From Larix sibirica (taxonomy: Eukaryota > Streptophyta > Pinopsida > Pinales > Pinaceae): a stretch of 11,622 bases of DNA. Position 1 is the stretch's first letter, and each line of letters starts with the position of its first letter. Below are positions 1 to 7,987 of the stretch, one piece after another. The position numbers and the translations under genes are program-made. The stretch covers positions 1-11,622 of the forward strand of contig NWUY0303904059.1 in assembly GCA_004151065.3 (NCBI GenBank), read 5' to 3'. The notes beneath the pieces were generated by a model. It did no database searches and was not told the DNA's origin. It saw only the letters and a list, made by a program, of their open reading frames with translations.

Positions 1-640
1 AGTATCATGTGATAATGCATATCAACATCGAAGATCAATTTATCCACTTTTTTATTATGGGCGTCAATCCTTGCATCTAGGTCCTCATATCGAGCTTGTT
101 GGGCATCTAAGTGATGCTCAATGCTCTAATTCATGCGAGATATTCTTCCTTCAAGGCGTCCAACTTTATAACAAAGGGCCTAATAATCCTTCTCAGGTAT
201 AAAAATTCACACAAAACACATTTCCCATGATGACTATGCTCTACCATAGCATCATTCGAAAATCCAAAGTCATGCCAATTACCTACTAGCAAAACAAGCC
301 TCTGCCAATGTTCACTTTTTTCAATGATTCGTAGCCAAGAAAACTCTACATAGATAGAACAAATCCACATGAATAATATCAATTAGATCGTGTAGACCCA
401 ATTCACGTGAGGATAAGATTCAAATCAGATCAAATTCCCCCATATAATTTTCCACCCTGTACCTCTATTGCACAACAAAATACCCTAAAGTGGGCAAGTC
501 CTACGTGGTAAACCAGAAGCTAAAAACCAGTTTGAGAGACGCCTCCTTGGAAAAGAGAACAAACATTCACCACCCTAAAAGTCCAATATATCACACCTTC
601 AGTGAAGGAAGCCATCATATCCACCTTAATTCTCCTCCTT
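1..640 (-). pseudogene. Frameshifted coding relic with coiled-coil-like C-terminal part (family unknown)
   Basis: I do not recognise the protein. On the minus strand an open stretch of 83 codons (382 down to 131) contains residues such as EKSEHWQRLVLLVGNWHDF and HSHHGKCVLCEFLYL. Near 195 the protein-like signal moves to another frame that runs to the window edge and reads VGRLEGRISRMN, then IEHHLDAQQARYEDLDARID, then AHNKKVDKLIFDVD. That part is strongly charged with heptad-like spacing, as in a coiled coil. Two in-frame TAG stops (180-182 and 126-128) interrupt it; both could be former CAG codons. Above 382 a third frame reads SSREFGLHDLIDIIHVDLF, with stops at 501-503 and elsewhere, and fades near 640. 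The gene is cut by the window start and has no usable start codon. It could be gag-like sequence of a retroelement or a decayed host gene; the sequence does not decide. Confidence 0.45.
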
Positions 641-1407
641 GAATGAAATTGTATAATGGGGGTGACTTTAAATCCCTTTCCTCATAATTCACAAGTTGTT
701 AACTATCTAGCATATGCCAATGAAGGGTATGACTAAGGTTGCATTTCATAAATCTCATGGAATTAAATGAAAGGTGGGATCATCCCCAGTTTTAACCAAC
801 ACATATTTTTTCTAACGAATTGTCAAGTTTTCCATGTCATCGATGGTGTGCCATATCTTACCAAGTTACCTTGACTGGTATTTATTAGTTTGTATTTTAA
901 AAAATAAAGAGAAATACGTGACAAAATTGTCTAATTTAAGTGATATTGATTGTGTGGTTGAGTGTGCAAGCGTGGGACTAAAGTAGATGGATTCCTCCTC
1001 CCCATTTTTCTTTCTTGCTTTAAGATTGCCAAGTGGGGAGATGCATAGATTATATCTACCAAGTAAAAAAGGAGAGAGTATCTAACTCTCTTCTTATATT
1101 GTTTTCATTTTCCCAAATTCTTTTCATTATTTTTTGTAAACTAGTTGAATTTATATGATGATAAGAAACCACATATACAACGTTTAAGCAGTCTGGTATG
1201 CCATTAGGGAAACTAGGCAAGGTGCAAAACAATAGTTTGTCATTCTATTCCCGCAAGAGATTATCTTCAAAAAATTGACCATACTAGTATTCTATTTATG
1301 AAAACTAAATAGTTGACTCAGATTTCTAGTGTTTCCTTCAGTATAGCTATTATTACTTATGTTCCAGATTAAAAAAAAATCTAACAGTAAAAAAAATCAG
1401 GAATCGA
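641..1407. other. AT-rich non-coding stretch
   Basis: No frame on either strand shows protein-like composition here. The stretch has A/T runs (896-906, 1371-1379, 1390-1396). The only clear structure is a hairpin at 1070-1094 with 10-bp arms (AGGAGAGAGT and ACTCTCTTCT, one mismatch) around the loop ATCTA. No promoter, LTR boundary or RNA gene was recognised. Confidence 0.5.
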
Positions 1408-2860
1408 CTATTCATCAGAAATAAACAAAGTTGCAACCTCTTGCATCGGGGGAGCTAAGCTATTCTTTCCATTGTCGAATTTGTCCTTAAATACCATTGG
1501 CGTTGTTGCCTTTGGCAACAAGTTGAGTTTCGCTCCTAGCCACACTATCGCCTTTTCCATGAGATGGAGTTTTGCATCCACCTTTTGATTTGATTATGGT
1601 TTTCATTGAGCTGCAACAAGATTTCCTTTTGCTCCTCATGGCTATCCATTAATGCTTTTCCCAACAGGGCCTTCATATTCCAATAAAGGGTGATTATTTT
1701 GACATATTTTGTCTCTCACGTGCGAGAGGATCGGACATCTTGGACCCTAGGCCCCATTTCCTAGTCCCCAAGCATTTCCTGCTCCCGAGCAACCCATTTC
1801 TCGGCCTCTTTGATTTTCCTTTGGTCTTGTGGCAAGATAACTTCCTTGAAAACCTCTTGCACAACCTCAAACTCCTTGAGGATTTTGGGCATGTGAATAT
1901 GCTTAGTGCCCATAAACCTCTATCGTGAGTTCCCTTTGCTCACCATTATATAGCTAAGACATTGATAAAGTGGGATTGGATAAATGTAGTTGAGACTCTC
2001 CTCCCAAACAAACTGAATTCCCTTACCAAATCTGACCTCAGTTCTTTGTGACTCAGATGGCACACAAATTGTATTCCCCTGCAACATGAAACAAATTTTG
2101 CACCTCTTCCAAAGAACTATAGAAACAGTTACAAGGGGGTGACCAGTAAACCCGAATTCTTCCCTCATTATTCTTTAACCTTCCAAATTATGCACAATCA
2201 TCATCAAAATGAGCGGGGGATCCACCTTTCTCCTACTATCCTCATCATTTACCTGATTGGTTTGACCTCACCAACCAAGTTTTCCCTAGAGGTAACTATC
2301 ATAAAGTGTGATGAAGTTAATGTAGTGGAGAGCATGTACCCACCTATCACGTGCTTGTCGTCCTCTCATCACCCATTTTCGTGAGCCTGCAATGTGTCTC
2401 ATTGTCGTGGTTGTGTGTACTAGGCTCCTTAGGAGCCGCCTAACACATCTCATGCACCCAATCCGAGTGTTTATTTTTTAAGGACATGGGGGTGGGATTT
2501 GATCCACTTATGTGTGCATGGGTCATGAGATCATTTAATACAATCTCTTTGGGTGCAACCACATGTTTGACCACTACCTCAAGGTGACCCCATGGCTTCA
2601 GGATAGGTCTTCAGGGGTATTGAACCTTGCCCATTGTTGAAAAACTCCTCGCTCTTCACCTATGGATCCAAGTCCTTGGGTGAGGCAACCAAGTCATTAT
2701 CACCCTAAAAAGGTGTATTCCAAGTGATGTGGAAAACATATGAAATTTTAACAATCACTGCTTTTTACACAATCTTGGCCACTATTTACTGCTAAATGAT
2801 GTATTTTGGACCATGCCCACAACAGGGATTCCCTCCCAATCTTTTCTCAGCCAAATGACT
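1408..2860 (-). pseudogene. Long decayed ORF of an unrecognised charged protein, about 480 codons
   Basis: This is the most extensive coding relic in the window. Read on the minus strand it begins near 2860 with RLGGNPCCGHGPKY and passes VASPKDLDP and SEEFFNNGQGSIPLKTYPEA. A second frame from about 2610 to 2370 gives WGHLEVVVKHVVAPKEIVLN and MTHAHISGSNPTPMSLKNKH. A third frame from about 2385 to 1587 gives DRWVHALHYINFITLYDSYL, IMREEFGFTGHPLVT, KEFEVVQEVFKEVILPQDQ, IKEAEKWVAREQEMLGD and DSHEEQKEILLQLNENHNQI. After a frameshift near 1583-1587 a fourth frame reads VDAKLHLMEKAIVWLGAKL and ends FISDE at the stop 1408-1410. In-frame stops lie at 2792-2794, 2786-2788, 2765-2767, 2705-2707, 2660-2662, 2286-2288, 2268-2270, 2175-2177, 1920-1922, 1761-1763 and 1716-1718. 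Low stop density and coherent charged composition argue for a real ancestral gene. The family is unknown; a retrotransposon gag-like polyprotein is one option, a host pseudogene another. Confidence 0.55.
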
Positions 2861-2877
2861 ATTTTAGGAGGTGGATG

Positions 2878-2998
2878 TGATAAGTACTAGTTCATAGGAG
2901 AATTTGATAGTTAGTTAGTCTTCCACATCATGGGAAACGACGAGAATGAGGACTAATGGCTGAAGAGGTTTCGTTGTCTTTTATATCAGCTATGAGTT
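2878..2998 (+). mobile_element. Short LTR-like block with PPT-like tract upstream
   Basis: A purine tract (AGGAGGTGGATG, 2866-2877) is followed directly by TGATAAGTACTAG, as a polypurine tract precedes an LTR. Inside lies TCTTCCACATCATGGG (2922-2937), which resembles the 'cccacatcgg' box seen in many plant LTRs, then ATGGCTGAAGAGG and TTTTATATCAG close to the right end. A degenerate tRNA-Met primer-binding site follows at 3000. If both boundaries are right, the LTR is only about 120 bp, in the range of miniature TRIM elements. No clear second copy was found in the window, so the call rests on the order PPT, LTR, PBS alone. Confidence 0.4.
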
Positions 2999-2999
2999 A

Positions 3000-3011
3000 A
3001 GGTGTCAGAGC
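3000..3011 (+). other. Degenerate primer-binding site for initiator tRNA-Met
   Basis: AGGTGTCAGAGC matches the plant retrotransposon primer-binding site TGGTATCAGAGC at 10 of 12 positions, and the next bases CCAAG also fit the usual continuation. In intact elements this site primes minus-strand cDNA synthesis just inside the 5' LTR. Its plus orientation is opposite to the coding relic at 1408-2860, so the two do not belong to one element. Confidence 0.5.
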
Positions 3012-3431
3012 CAAGAAATGAGCATACAAGGTGACTGGAATTGGTCAGAATGGAAGGGCATCTCTGGCCTATCAATTGTCACACTATGGTATATGACACT
3101 TAATGGCACTAGTACCATAGAACATAGTTACAACTTATATGGTACACGAGGTGTGAGAATTGAAGAGGTACAAGAAAGTATGGGAATCGGTTTGTGTTCA
3201 GTATTTATGAGGAGGTCTGCCTATAGGGAATTGCCTATATATATAAAAAAATAGACAACATTATTGATAACTACTAGGGATTCATGAATTATATGCCCAA
3301 ATTTAAAGAAAAAACACAGATTTGAATAGAGGTGTAGATACAAGATTCAAGAGATCATAATTTATATGTAAATACTTGAACTGAAGTTCAACTTTTTATA
3401 AGAAAATTTTATCACCTATATCCTCATAGGT
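3012..3431. other. Stretch downstream of the PBS, no recognisable gene
   Basis: If the LTR call is right, this would be the leader or interior of that element. A 78-codon open frame (3018-3254, plus) has no recognisable domain and I do not claim it as a gene. Two perfect inverted repeats are visible: CTATGGTA (3084-3091) with TACCATAG (3113-3120), and TTGAACT (3376-3382) with AGTTCAA (3385-3391). Confidence 0.35.
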
Positions 3432-3700
3432 CTAAAGTATGTTCATATCAGAATCAGCAATGTGATCAAATTTTGAACCAGGAGCATTGTTTCCAACTAG
3501 GACATTGTTTGAATCACGACCTTCAGCTTTAACAACAACATCATCCTCCATGATGTCTTCCTCCAAATTGATCTCTCCTTTTTGGGAAGATTGCTCATTT
3601 GTAAGGGAGCATTTAAGTAAGCACATTTTTTATGAACATAAATAGGATCTTTAAACTTAACTGTTTTTGCTCCTACTCAGTTCCATTTTTTTGCATTAAC
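3432..3700 (-). pseudogene. Small acidic protein relic, possibly hAT transposase C-terminus
   Basis: A 64-codon minus-strand frame ends at 3432. It reads GEINLEEDIMEDDVVVKAEG, then RDSNNVLVGNNAPGSKFDHI, then ADSDMNIL and a stop. The composition is far from random for AT-rich DNA. Upstream in another frame VKFKDPIYVHKKCAYLNAP reads well across 3600-3660, suggesting a frameshift near 3600. The order of a 'DPIYVH' segment followed by a hydrophobic-acidic 'INLEEDIMEDD' segment is loosely like the C-terminus of plant DUF659-type hAT transposases. I regard that as a guess: no catalytic or hATC dimerisation motif is seen. It could equally be the last exon of an unrelated decayed gene. Confidence 0.3.
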
Positions 3701-3820
3701 CAGAGTACACATGTTGTAGTATAGGAGCCAAAGAGCTAGAGCATTGTCTCGAAACATGTTTGGCAAGCCTTTGAAGTTTTCGATTTTGGAGATGAATCGT
3801 GACACACCAAATAACTGGAT
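3701..3820. other. Spacer before the tandem duplication
   Basis: No gene or element boundary recognised. It ends in GGATGCA, where TGCA is shared with the right-hand end of the duplication (TTTGCATC, 5062-5069), suggesting a short shared word at the breakpoints. Confidence 0.3.
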
Positions 3821-4445
3821 GCAAGCTTAAAATTTGACCTTCTACCCACACATAAAACATATTTTTTCAATGGCGAGCTTATATTACTGATACTCTTATT
3901 TAGGCATTTAATATGAATTGTGCATTTCAAAATATCATTTAAAACAACTTGTAACCAGAGTACTTTTTTTCTTTCAAATTTATGTTTATTTTATAGAACT
4001 CATTTCACTGTTTATTATTATTGTATATAATGTTTTCATATTACTTTTTTAAAAGTTAAAATAAATCATTTGACATGCAACACATTTATAATCTCCATTA
4101 TAAATCTAATGCAACTCCAATAAGAGCATAGTTACCAGACTCTTTTGAGTCCTAGTTGACTCTCAGGTTTGACTCTACTCTTTGAGGAAATTAAGACAAG
4201 TCTTCTCCTCCAAGTCTGACTTGGTCTTGAGTCATACTCACAATTTCGATTTGCATTTCAAACATGAATCAGACTGATACAATGAGTTTAACTTGCGAGT
4301 CAAATTTACTATATTAGTTTGACTCATGAGTCTCACTATAGAGTGACTAGACAACTAGTAGACTTGTCCCTTGTCTAGAATCCACAGCATTTTGTAGTAT
4401 GTAGTATCATCTATGTACTTTGAAATGAGTTATCAGTGAAAATTT
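3821..4445. repeat. Tandem duplication, copy A (625 bp)
   Basis: Copy A starts GCAAGCTTAAAATTTGACCT and ends GAGTTATCAGTGAAAATTT. The same start word follows at once at 4446. It holds an AT-rich left half and, from about 4140, a right half crowded with GACTC, GAGTC and TGACTC words, including the perfect 12-bp palindrome GACTCATGAGTC (4321-4332). No protein-coding frame was recognised. The right half of A and B agree at about 92% by my count over roughly 355 bp, with most differences being transitions. Confidence 0.9.
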
Positions 4446-5063
4446 GCAAGCTTAAAATTTGACCTTCTACCCTACACAAAACATATTTTTTCAATGGTGA
4501 GCTTATATCAATGGCGAGCTTATTTAGGCATTTAATATGAAATTTCAAAATGTTATTTAAAATAACTTGTAACCAGACTACTTCTTTTCTTTTAAATTTA
4601 TGTTTATTTTATAGAACTCATTTCATTGTCTTTTAGCACTGTATATAATGTTTTCATATTACTTTTTTAAAAGTTAAAATAAAGCATTTGACATGCAACA
4701 CATTTATAATATCCATTATAAATCTAATGCAACTCCAATAAGAGCATAGTTACCAGACTGTTTTGAGTCCTAGTTGACTTTCAAGTCTGACTCTACTCTT
4801 TGAGGAAACCAAGACAAGTCGTCTCCTCTGAGTCTAACTTGGTCTTGAGTCATACTCGCAATTTCGATTTGCATGTCAAACATGAATCATATTGACACAT
4901 TGAGTTTGACTTGCGAGTCAAATTTACTTTATGAGTTTGACTCATGAGTCTCATTATCGAGTGACTAGACAACTAGTAGACTTGCCCCCTGTCCAGATTC
5001 CATGGCATTTTGTAGTATGTAGTATCATCTATGTACTTTGAAATGAGTTATCATTGAAAATTT
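4446..5063. repeat. Tandem duplication, copy B (618 bp)
   Basis: Copy B repeats copy A in direct orientation with no spacer and ends GAGTTATCATTGAAAATTT, followed by GCA, the first bases of the unit. It differs in its left part: TCAATGGTGAGCTTAT (4491-4506) is repeated as TCAATGGCGAGCTTAT (4508-4523) where copy A has divergent sequence. The palindrome GACTCATGAGTC is kept at 4939-4950. Copy B is what a segmental tandem duplication would leave; it is not an LTR pair, because no separate interior lies between the copies. Confidence 0.9.
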
Positions 5064-5066
5064 GCA

Positions 5067-5780
5067 TCATATGGAAATTGTAAACTTTCATATTAATGAA
5101 AATTTTCCTTTTACTAAAATTTAGTGTGCTTAAATATTAATTTAATTTCCCGAGTCAACAAAAGACCAAGTTATCACTTATTTTCTAGATACTTGTAATG
5201 TATCTGAAAATATAATATTCAGATGTCTTGATCTTTCCTTTGTTTTGCCTCTTTCCAGAGTTCATATTGTGACTTGACTTCAAAATGTCAGGTCCTATCA
5301 ATGACACCCGCATTAGTGCATCTAATGCATGTAATTTTAATCACATTGTTATTATTTTCTTGATTTAATTTTGCTTTGAAATTTGTCACTTTCATGCCAT
5401 AGTGCTTTTAAGAATCACAAGATTTGTTTGCCATAACTTGATCATATTTGGATGACTTTCTTGCAATCTCTTCAAAAGCCGAAAACATCCCCATACTTGA
5501 TATAAAATCTTTCATACACTGAATGGAGTTGGTGCAATTCTCTTCCCACAACATACAATATTAAATCAAGGTGCATCAACCCTTTCATGAATTAAACTAT
5601 TGGAAAGGTATCTCAAGCCAAGGTCTTGGATTGCCCGTCCTCTCTAACCTAAACAGCATGTGGATAATATCAAGAGCTAAATAACTGTATTGCATTAAAA
5701 TAGCATGGTCAGGAATTCTAGCATATATACAATTGATAATACTCTAATCATAATAATTTCTGAGTTGCCTCCAACCAGTG
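5067..5780. other. AT-rich non-coding stretch with one hairpin
   Basis: No supported gene. A perfect hairpin with 7-bp arms GCATTAG (5310-5316) and CTAATGC (5322-5328) around TGCAT is present. On the minus strand from 5593 to 5480 a 38-codon frame reads MHLDLILYVVGRELHQLHSV, which looks somewhat protein-like, but it is too short and isolated to assign. CCCGAGTCAAC at 5148-5158 is one more GAGTC word like those in the neighbouring duplication. Confidence 0.4.
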
Positions 5781-5786
5781 TAACAG

Positions 5787-5931
5787 GACTCGTCGAAATG
5801 AGTTTCAATGAGTCAACTTGGGTTAGAGTAGTGAGCCAAGTTGACACATCTGTTCAAACATGTTGAATTTCAGTGAAACTTGATGGGTTTCATCAAACTT
5901 GCTGAGTTTGATTGAAACTTGATGAGTTTCA
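5787..5931. repeat. Cluster of palindromic GAGTC/GAGTTT repeats
   Basis: Two layers are visible. First, a perfect 10-bp inverted repeat GTCAACTTGG (5812-5821) and CCAAGTTGAC (5836-5845) encloses 14 bases. Second, three adjacent 19-20 bp units follow, each a near palindrome: TGAAACTTGATGGGTTTCA (5874-5892), TCAAACTTGCTGAGTTTGA (5893-5911) and TTGAAACTTGATGAGTTTCA (5912-5931). A related partial unit, TCGAAATGAGTTTCA, lies just upstream at about 5793-5807. The block could be the core of a degraded MITE or a minisatellite; no terminal repeats or target duplication were recognised around it. Confidence 0.7.
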
Positions 5932-6186
5932 ACAAGACTGCACAACAAATTCGACCAGTGATGCTATGTAACCAAAATCAGATTCAACATCACTGGAGTC
6001 GCAGCACAAAATACTGTAGATATTTTAGAGCATGTTCTTTTTTTTGTATTTTTCTTGAAATGCCACAAACAATCAAAGCATGTCGTTGTTTTGCAGTTTT
6101 CTCATAAATTAGTGACATAGGCCTAATAACTTATTTTTCAAAACATTTGAAAAATTCGAAGGAAAGAGAATTTCATTAGGCATAGT

Positions 6187-6345
6187 GCAAAGACAGGGTG
6201 GGGGAAATGTCTAATGCAAATTTTGCAACAGACAAATAAGTGGGGAAGTGAACCATCTAAGTACTACCATGCCCATATCACTGGCTGTGAAGTGAACCCC
6301 TTGTCAAAAGATACCTGTACTGTAGTCTGTAACTGCCAATGCCAA
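6187..6345 (+). pseudogene. BED-type zinc finger relic of a hAT-like transposase
   Basis: The plus frame starting near 6197 reads GGGNV, a stop, CKFCNRQISGEVNHLS; a second frame from about 6255 continues SKYYHAHITGCEVNPLSKD. Joined across a frameshift near 6258 this follows the plant BED finger pattern: a CxxC pair, a 'sGGVtRLKhHLa' segment, then 'HItGc-VkPcpKvPedV'. BED fingers of this type bind DNA at the N-terminus of many hAT transposases and domesticated relatives. The stop before CKFC (TAA, 6212-6214) and the frameshift make it non-functional. No hAT catalytic region follows, because LINE sequence begins about 20 bp later. I first read SKYYHAHI as the LINE endonuclease-RT linker; the CKFC pair makes BED the better fit. 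Confidence 0.55.
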
Positions 6346-6366
6346 GTTAAGCTAGATTCCATATCT

Positions 6367-7804
6367 GGAAATAAAGCAAAGAGAAAAACATTGAATGTTG
6401 AGATGGACTGGGCCATAATTATTGCCCATGATGCTATAGTCATTAAAGTTCAATTTTGAAAGGCTTATGATTGGGTAGAGTGGCCATTTATTTGGCAATG
6501 TTGTCAGTGCTAGGTGTCAACCCTTCCTTTTTACTAGTCATTGCAACGTTGTTTAGTGATCCTTCAGCATGCCTAACCATCAATGGGATCAATTGAGATA
6601 GGGTTGTATTGCTCAATATGACAAGGTTGCTCATTAGCCCTAGCATTGTATGTTGTGTCAGCCAAAGCTCTCAGATACTTGTTCAATTGGATGGCCAACC
6701 CAGGGAAAACAAGAGGAATTATGAATCCCATACTGGACTAAAGACAATTATTAATGGTCATAATGCAAGTAACATTTTTTTGTCAGGGAATAAATCTTAT
6801 AGTATCGCACTGAACTGCTTGAATATTGTTTTCTACGGCTTTTGACTTGAATATTCAGTGGGCCAAGACTGTATGCTATATAGACAGAGCCCTAAAGAGC
6901 TCATAGAATGGGATAGAAAACTGAGGCTGGTATCAGATTTAACTCAGCTAAATTTTTAAATTTTTGGTGTTCCCTTTGCTTTTCAAACCTCCTTGAAAGA
7001 GCTTTGAAAGTTGGTAATTCAGCAACTTGAGATAAAAGTGGTGAAGTGGATTGCTAAACCAATGGCACTAGCACCATGATATCATATCTGCAATAAATTG
7101 TTGGTGGCTAGTCATTGGTATTACTTTTCTTTCTGGATCACCTCAACCTTAACTTAGGGGAAAGTGGACAAGATCTCAAGATCCTTCTCATGGGCTGCAT
7201 TCCAACATCAAGGAAGGTTAATTTAAGCCTTAGCTATACACCCGAAAACATAAGGGATCATGAGTTATTATTGCCTCAGAAAATGACAGGCCTTTTATGC
7301 TAATGTCCCTAGGATATTTGAACATTGGTGGGAAATACTACTACCACTGCTTAACTATCGAACCAAGACTCCATTGACACCCCCCCATCAATTTAAAGCT
7401 AAATATTTAATAGAATGTGGAAACACAGGTATAGGTTCTTGACCTAGCTTCTTAGAGTCACTTTCGAAAGCTTCCTTTGAACCAAAGAAAACTCTTTTCA
7501 GTGTTCACTTGGTTGTTAATTCACTGTGCCTTGATTATTTGTCACCATCTCGCTCATATAGTTGTGCCTTTCCTTGCGCATGCCTCTTGTGGAAGGCTAT
7601 AAATAATAGTAAACCTCTTTTGGTTTTTCTAAAAGGCACAAAGAAGCTTGTAACTAGGTTGAAGCTTGGTTATCTATTGCCCACCTCTTTTATCGAGAAA
7701 CTTTTCATTCTTAGAAACCAGCACATCCCTAGATTCTTAATTTCAAGAACTCTTGGCATATGTTTCACATGGAAAATTTGTGCTGTCTTTGGTAATGTTG
7801 TAAT
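6367..7804 (+). pseudogene. 5'-truncated, decayed LINE (non-LTR retrotransposon) ORF2: reverse transcriptase and C-terminal region
   Basis: ORF2 of LINEs carries endonuclease, reverse transcriptase and a C-terminal region for target-primed reverse transcription. Here the endonuclease and early RT motifs are missing. The relic starts NVEMDWAIIIAHDAIVIKV, then after a TGA (6457-6459) KAYDWVEWPFI (6460-6492), matching the RT motif A region 'KlDfeKAYDRVEWpF'. QGCSLALALYVVSAKALRYL (6622-6681) matches motif B 'RQGCPLAPaLYv'. The expected catalytic 'ADD' of motif C reads ASN at 6765-6773, and the motif A aspartate position reads Gln at 6451-6453. Further on are WAKTVCY (6861-6881), FGVPFAFQTSLKEL (6963-7004), VVKWIAKPMALAP (about 7039-7077) and a C-terminal stretch LWKAINNSKPLLVFLKGTKK (from 7589) with the final GICFTWKICAVFGNVV just before the MITE. 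Many stops and frameshifts show that it is long dead. Confidence 0.85.
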
Positions 7805-7987
7805 TAGTGTTGCAAATATCTTCCACTTCTCCCAATATTTCTGTTTTTTCCAAGTTTTTAAGGTTGCTGATATTTCTGAGTTTTTTCAGGTTCAAGTTTA
7901 TGCCTGCTGATATTTTTTTTATATTTCCAATAAATTGCTTTCCAGACCCTCAGCGATATATTCCCTAAAACGATATTTGCAACATTG
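7805..7987. mobile_element. hAT-like MITE, 183 bp, with imperfect 8-bp target duplication
   Basis: The ends are TAGTGTTGCAAATATC (7805-7820) and, read on the minus strand from 7987, CAATGTTGCAAATATC. The inner 13 bases TGTTGCAAATATC are identical, and the first five bases fit the hAT terminal consensus YARNG. Flanking octamers GTTGTAAT (7797-7804) and TTTGTAAT (7988-7995) agree at 7 of 8, as expected for an aged hAT 8-bp target duplication. The interior carries repeated ATATTTC and GATATTT words (7835-7841, 7869-7876, 7921-7927) and has no coding capacity, so the element depended on a transposase encoded elsewhere. It interrupts the LINE tail and is therefore younger than the LINE. Confidence 0.75.

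Noticed and set aside
1740-1928. Plus-strand frame MDPRPHFLVPKHF
   Set aside because: It is the antisense shadow of the minus-strand relic, which has the more protein-like charged composition.
3265-3277. TGATAACTACTAG resembling the LTR-like start at 2878 (TGATAAGTACTAG)
   Set aside because: The match is 12 of 13 bases and then fades; without further LTR sequence it is too short to be called the second LTR.
6240-6300. SKYYHAHI read as the LINE endonuclease-RT linker
   Set aside because: The CKFCNRQISGEVNHL segment just upstream and the HITGCEVNP that follows fit the BED zinc finger better.
7509-7910. Longest open frame of the window (133 codons, plus strand)
   Set aside because: Its first two-thirds match the LINE ORF2 C-terminal region and its end runs into the hAT-like MITE, so it is a chance open stretch across two elements and not a gene.
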